From: JAWKZG01 sp041396125
Lineage (GTDB): Bacteria > Pseudomonadota > Gammaproteobacteria > Competibacterales > Competibacteraceae
Assembly (NCBI GenBank): GCA_041396125.1
Contig: JAWKZG010000028.1
Span: 1 to 15,713, forward strand
Reading direction: 5' to 3'
Length of the DNA stretch: 15,713 nt
A program made the translations under genes and the position numbers. The notes under the pieces are model-generated. The model saw only the letters and a list, made by a program, of their open reading frames with translations. It ran no database searches and was not told the origin of the DNA. Shown here piece by piece: positions 13,432 through 15,713 of the stretch (position 1 is its first letter; every line of letters begins with the position of its first letter).

Positions 13432-15713
13432 CTTTTAAAGCGTCGGTGCCTTTTTCCACGATCAGCTCGATAAGTCCCAGCTCTTCAAAATCCATCAGTA
13501 CTTTGGAGGCATCGGCACGGATATACATGTCCAGCAGATGCCGCATGGCCGGTTCGAAGCGTTTCATATCCAGCAGATCACCACTGGCCAGTTTCACCTC
13601 GTCACGGACTTTCTCGAAATGGGCTACCTCGGCGCGAATCTTGTTGATATCGGTACAGGAGAAACCCGCGTTCGGCATTTCATTGGCGATATTGGCAAAA
13701 GCCCGCAGCAGTTTGGCTACGCTTTGATACAGGGTGAGTCGCAAAGCTTCTTTTTCGCTCAGTGCTTCCTGATTCCGGCCCGATTCGCCGCAGAAATAGT
13801 GAATGTAATCCTGAGTATGGCGTGGCGCTTTCACCGGCTCGCACAGACTGCGCACCATTTCCAGAGCGTTTTCCAGATCCAGTCGTGCCTGCGCCAGCCG
13901 GTCTTTCAGCAGGCCGGCCACGTCTGCTTTATCGTAGCCGTCAAAAGCGCCGGCGGTGTAGTCGGTAATGGCCTTGTTAAGGGAGCGGAACAGATCCTTG
14001 TAGTCGATAATGTAACCGTATTCCTTGTCATCACCATCCAGGCGGTTGACCCGGCAAATAGCCTGAAACAGGTTGTGATCGGCCATCTGCTTGTCGATGT
14101 AAAGATACGTGGCAGAGGGCGCATCAAAGCCGGTCAGCAGTTTATCTACCACAATCAGCAGACGCATCTGACCCGGTTCATTAATAAAACGCTGCTTGAC
14201 AGTTTGTTCGAATTCTTCAACCCGGTTAGCGGCCTGGTCTTCGCTTTGCTCGAAGAAGTCGGCCAGCATCTTGCGGTAGGTGTCGTATTTGAACCGTTTT
14301 TCAGTAGGCCCTTCGCCTGTTTCCTCGCCCTTGATGCTGGCCGCAGTGGGCTGGAAACTGGTGACGATGGCCACCTTGCCCGCCAGCTCGGTCTGGCTGA
14401 ACAGCTCATAGACTTTGCAGGCCTGATAAACACTGGCGCATACCAGCATGGCATTACCGCGACCATCCATCAGGCGTGGCCGTTTTTTCATGTCCAGCCA
14501 GATATCCATGACGATCTTTTCCAGCCGTGATTTGCTGGAAAGCACTTTCTGCAAGGTGCCCCATTTCTGTTTGAGCTGGGTTTTAGCCAGGCGCGACAAG
14601 CCTTGGGTATTGGCTTCAAACCAGTCGTCTACTTTTTGCTGCGAGGTAATGTGCTGGTCGATGTCCCGCGCTTCGTAACGCAGATCCAGCACCACACCGT
14701 CAGCCACGGCTTCGTCGAACTTGTAGGTGTGGATATAAGGGCCAAATATCTCCACTGATTTTGCCTTGTCTTTTTTCATCAGCGGGGTGCCGGTAAAGCC
14801 AATAAACATGGCCTCCGGCAAAATTGACTTCATCGCCTCGTGCAGTTTGCCCGATTGGGTGCGGTGACATTCATCCACGAACACGAACAAATCACCTTTG
14901 GCCCTGAAACCCCTGGGCAGCGATTGCCGCAGCTCGTCAATAAAGGCGTTGGTGGCCGAATCGGTATCGTTGTTGCCCTCGTTCCCGCTCTGGTGGCCAA
15001 ATTTGTGCACCAGCGAGCAAATTAGCCAGGGATTGGGCTGGTTCAGGGTGGCTATCAGATCAGCACCGCTTTTGCTGCGATAGATGTCTTCATCCACGCC
15101 GGTAAAAACCTTTTCAATCTGCTCGTCCAGCTCGGTGCGGTCGGTGACAATCAAGACCCTGGCATTGGTAATATTCTCGCGAATCCATTTTGCCAGCCAA
15201 ACCATCGTCAGGCTTTTGCCGCTGCCCTGGGTATGCCAGATAATGCCGCCTTCGCGGCGTGCAATGTGTTTTTTAGCCGCCTGAATGCCGAAGAACTGGT
15301 TATGGCGACAGGTCTTTTTGAAACCGGCGTCGAACACCATAAAGTCGTGGATAATCTGCAAAAAGCGCTGTTTGTTGCAGATTCTGCTTAAGTGAAAATC
15401 GAGTTTATGCGGATAGGGGTTGGCAATATCTTCTTTCCATTCCAGAAAATATTTTTCTTGCGTTTCAGTGGTGCCGTAGCGCAGGCCCTGGGTGTCATTG
15501 CCGGCCATCACCAGCTGCATGGTTGTAAAGAAGTTACGGACGAAATCTTTCTTCTGATTATCCAGATTCTGGCGAATGCCTTCCGACACTGACACCGACG
15601 AGCGCTTGAGTTCGATCACGCCCAAAGCAATACCATTCACATAGAGCACAATATCCGGGCGCTTTTTGTTCTCGCCCTTGATGGAGACTTCCTCAGCAAT
15701 GGCAAAATCATTG
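13432..15713 (-). CDS. hsdR: Type I restriction enzyme R subunit (motor and nuclease), 5' end beyond window
   Basis: The frame is open to the right edge and lacks the extreme N-terminus. This is the ATP-driven translocase and nuclease of a type I restriction-modification complex, working with HsdM and HsdS, which must lie beyond the window. Visible parts in order are the nuclease core, with D in RPDIVLYVNG and the E-x-K of GVIELKRS (about 15613); Walker A in HTQGSGKSLTM (about 15232-15212); the DECH box (14875-14864); GFTGTPL (motif III); LLTGFDAPSATYLYIDK; and QAICRVNR (motif VI). The catalytic residues are intact. The main frame ends shortly after EKGTDALK, where a +1 shift near 13431 throws the C-terminal domain out of frame (nominal stop at 13349). 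If that shift is real, the subunit is truncated and probably cannot join the complex. It is translationally coupled to the ygjP-like gene. Confidence 0.9.

Noticed and set aside
13538..14530. A 330-codon open frame on the plus strand
   Set aside because: It lies antisense to the conserved helicase part of hsdR, has no ribosome site and has unlikely composition; it is a shadow of the real gene.

Overview
The window looks like chromosome of a gammaproteobacterium of moderate GC. This rests on the style of its protein families (IlvD/Edd sugar-acid dehydratase, FadR-type regulator, GtrA, AraC, HipB, HsdR) and on a REP-like hairpin repeat. The genus cannot be named from sequence alone. Positions 600-8400 are ordinary, intact and fairly GC-rich. 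From about 8400 to the right edge the DNA becomes accessory in character: AT-rich control regions, an orphan secreted protein, a broken toxin-antitoxin pair and a damaged restriction locus.

Left part. A truncated secreted protein gene (minus strand, running off the left edge) is followed by about 470 bp without genes that holds two copies of a REP-like repeat. Next comes a minus-strand sugar-acid catabolic operon read in the order FadR/GntR-type regulator, IlvD/Edd dehydratase (very close to L-arabinonate dehydratases), DapA-family aldolase/dehydratase. Divergent from it is a 227-aa predicted TIM-barrel protein of unknown reaction. The shared control region has a strong minus-strand promoter with a symmetric element laid over it, which suggests autoregulation. 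Known chemistry of these families implies that an aldonate is dehydrated to a 2-keto-3-deoxy acid, which the DapA-like enzyme then cleaves or dehydrates further.

Middle part. A GtrA-like membrane protein (minus) overlaps the end of the TIM-barrel gene. It is followed by an unrecognised 295-aa protein, a cupin plus NTF2/SnoaL-like pair (probable small operon), and a convergent AraC-type regulator. Perfect or near-perfect hairpins lie in the gaps.

Right part. A 563-aa exported protein carries the same four-cysteine module at both ends. Next is an intact hipB antitoxin gene with four 22-bp operator-like repeats arranged as two pairs of identical geometry around its promoter. The hipA toxin gene is wrecked: its 5' third is gone, a duplicated 3' piece of a YgjP-like metallopeptidase gene sits in its place, and the rest is full of small indels. 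Beyond it lies the parental ygjP-like gene, also decayed at its 3' half. It is joined by an ATGA overlap to hsdR of a type I restriction system, which has two +1 frameshifts and runs off the right edge. Indels are concentrated between about 11400 and 13440, so either this segment is decaying by small deletions or its sequence quality is poor. Both readings are kept open below.
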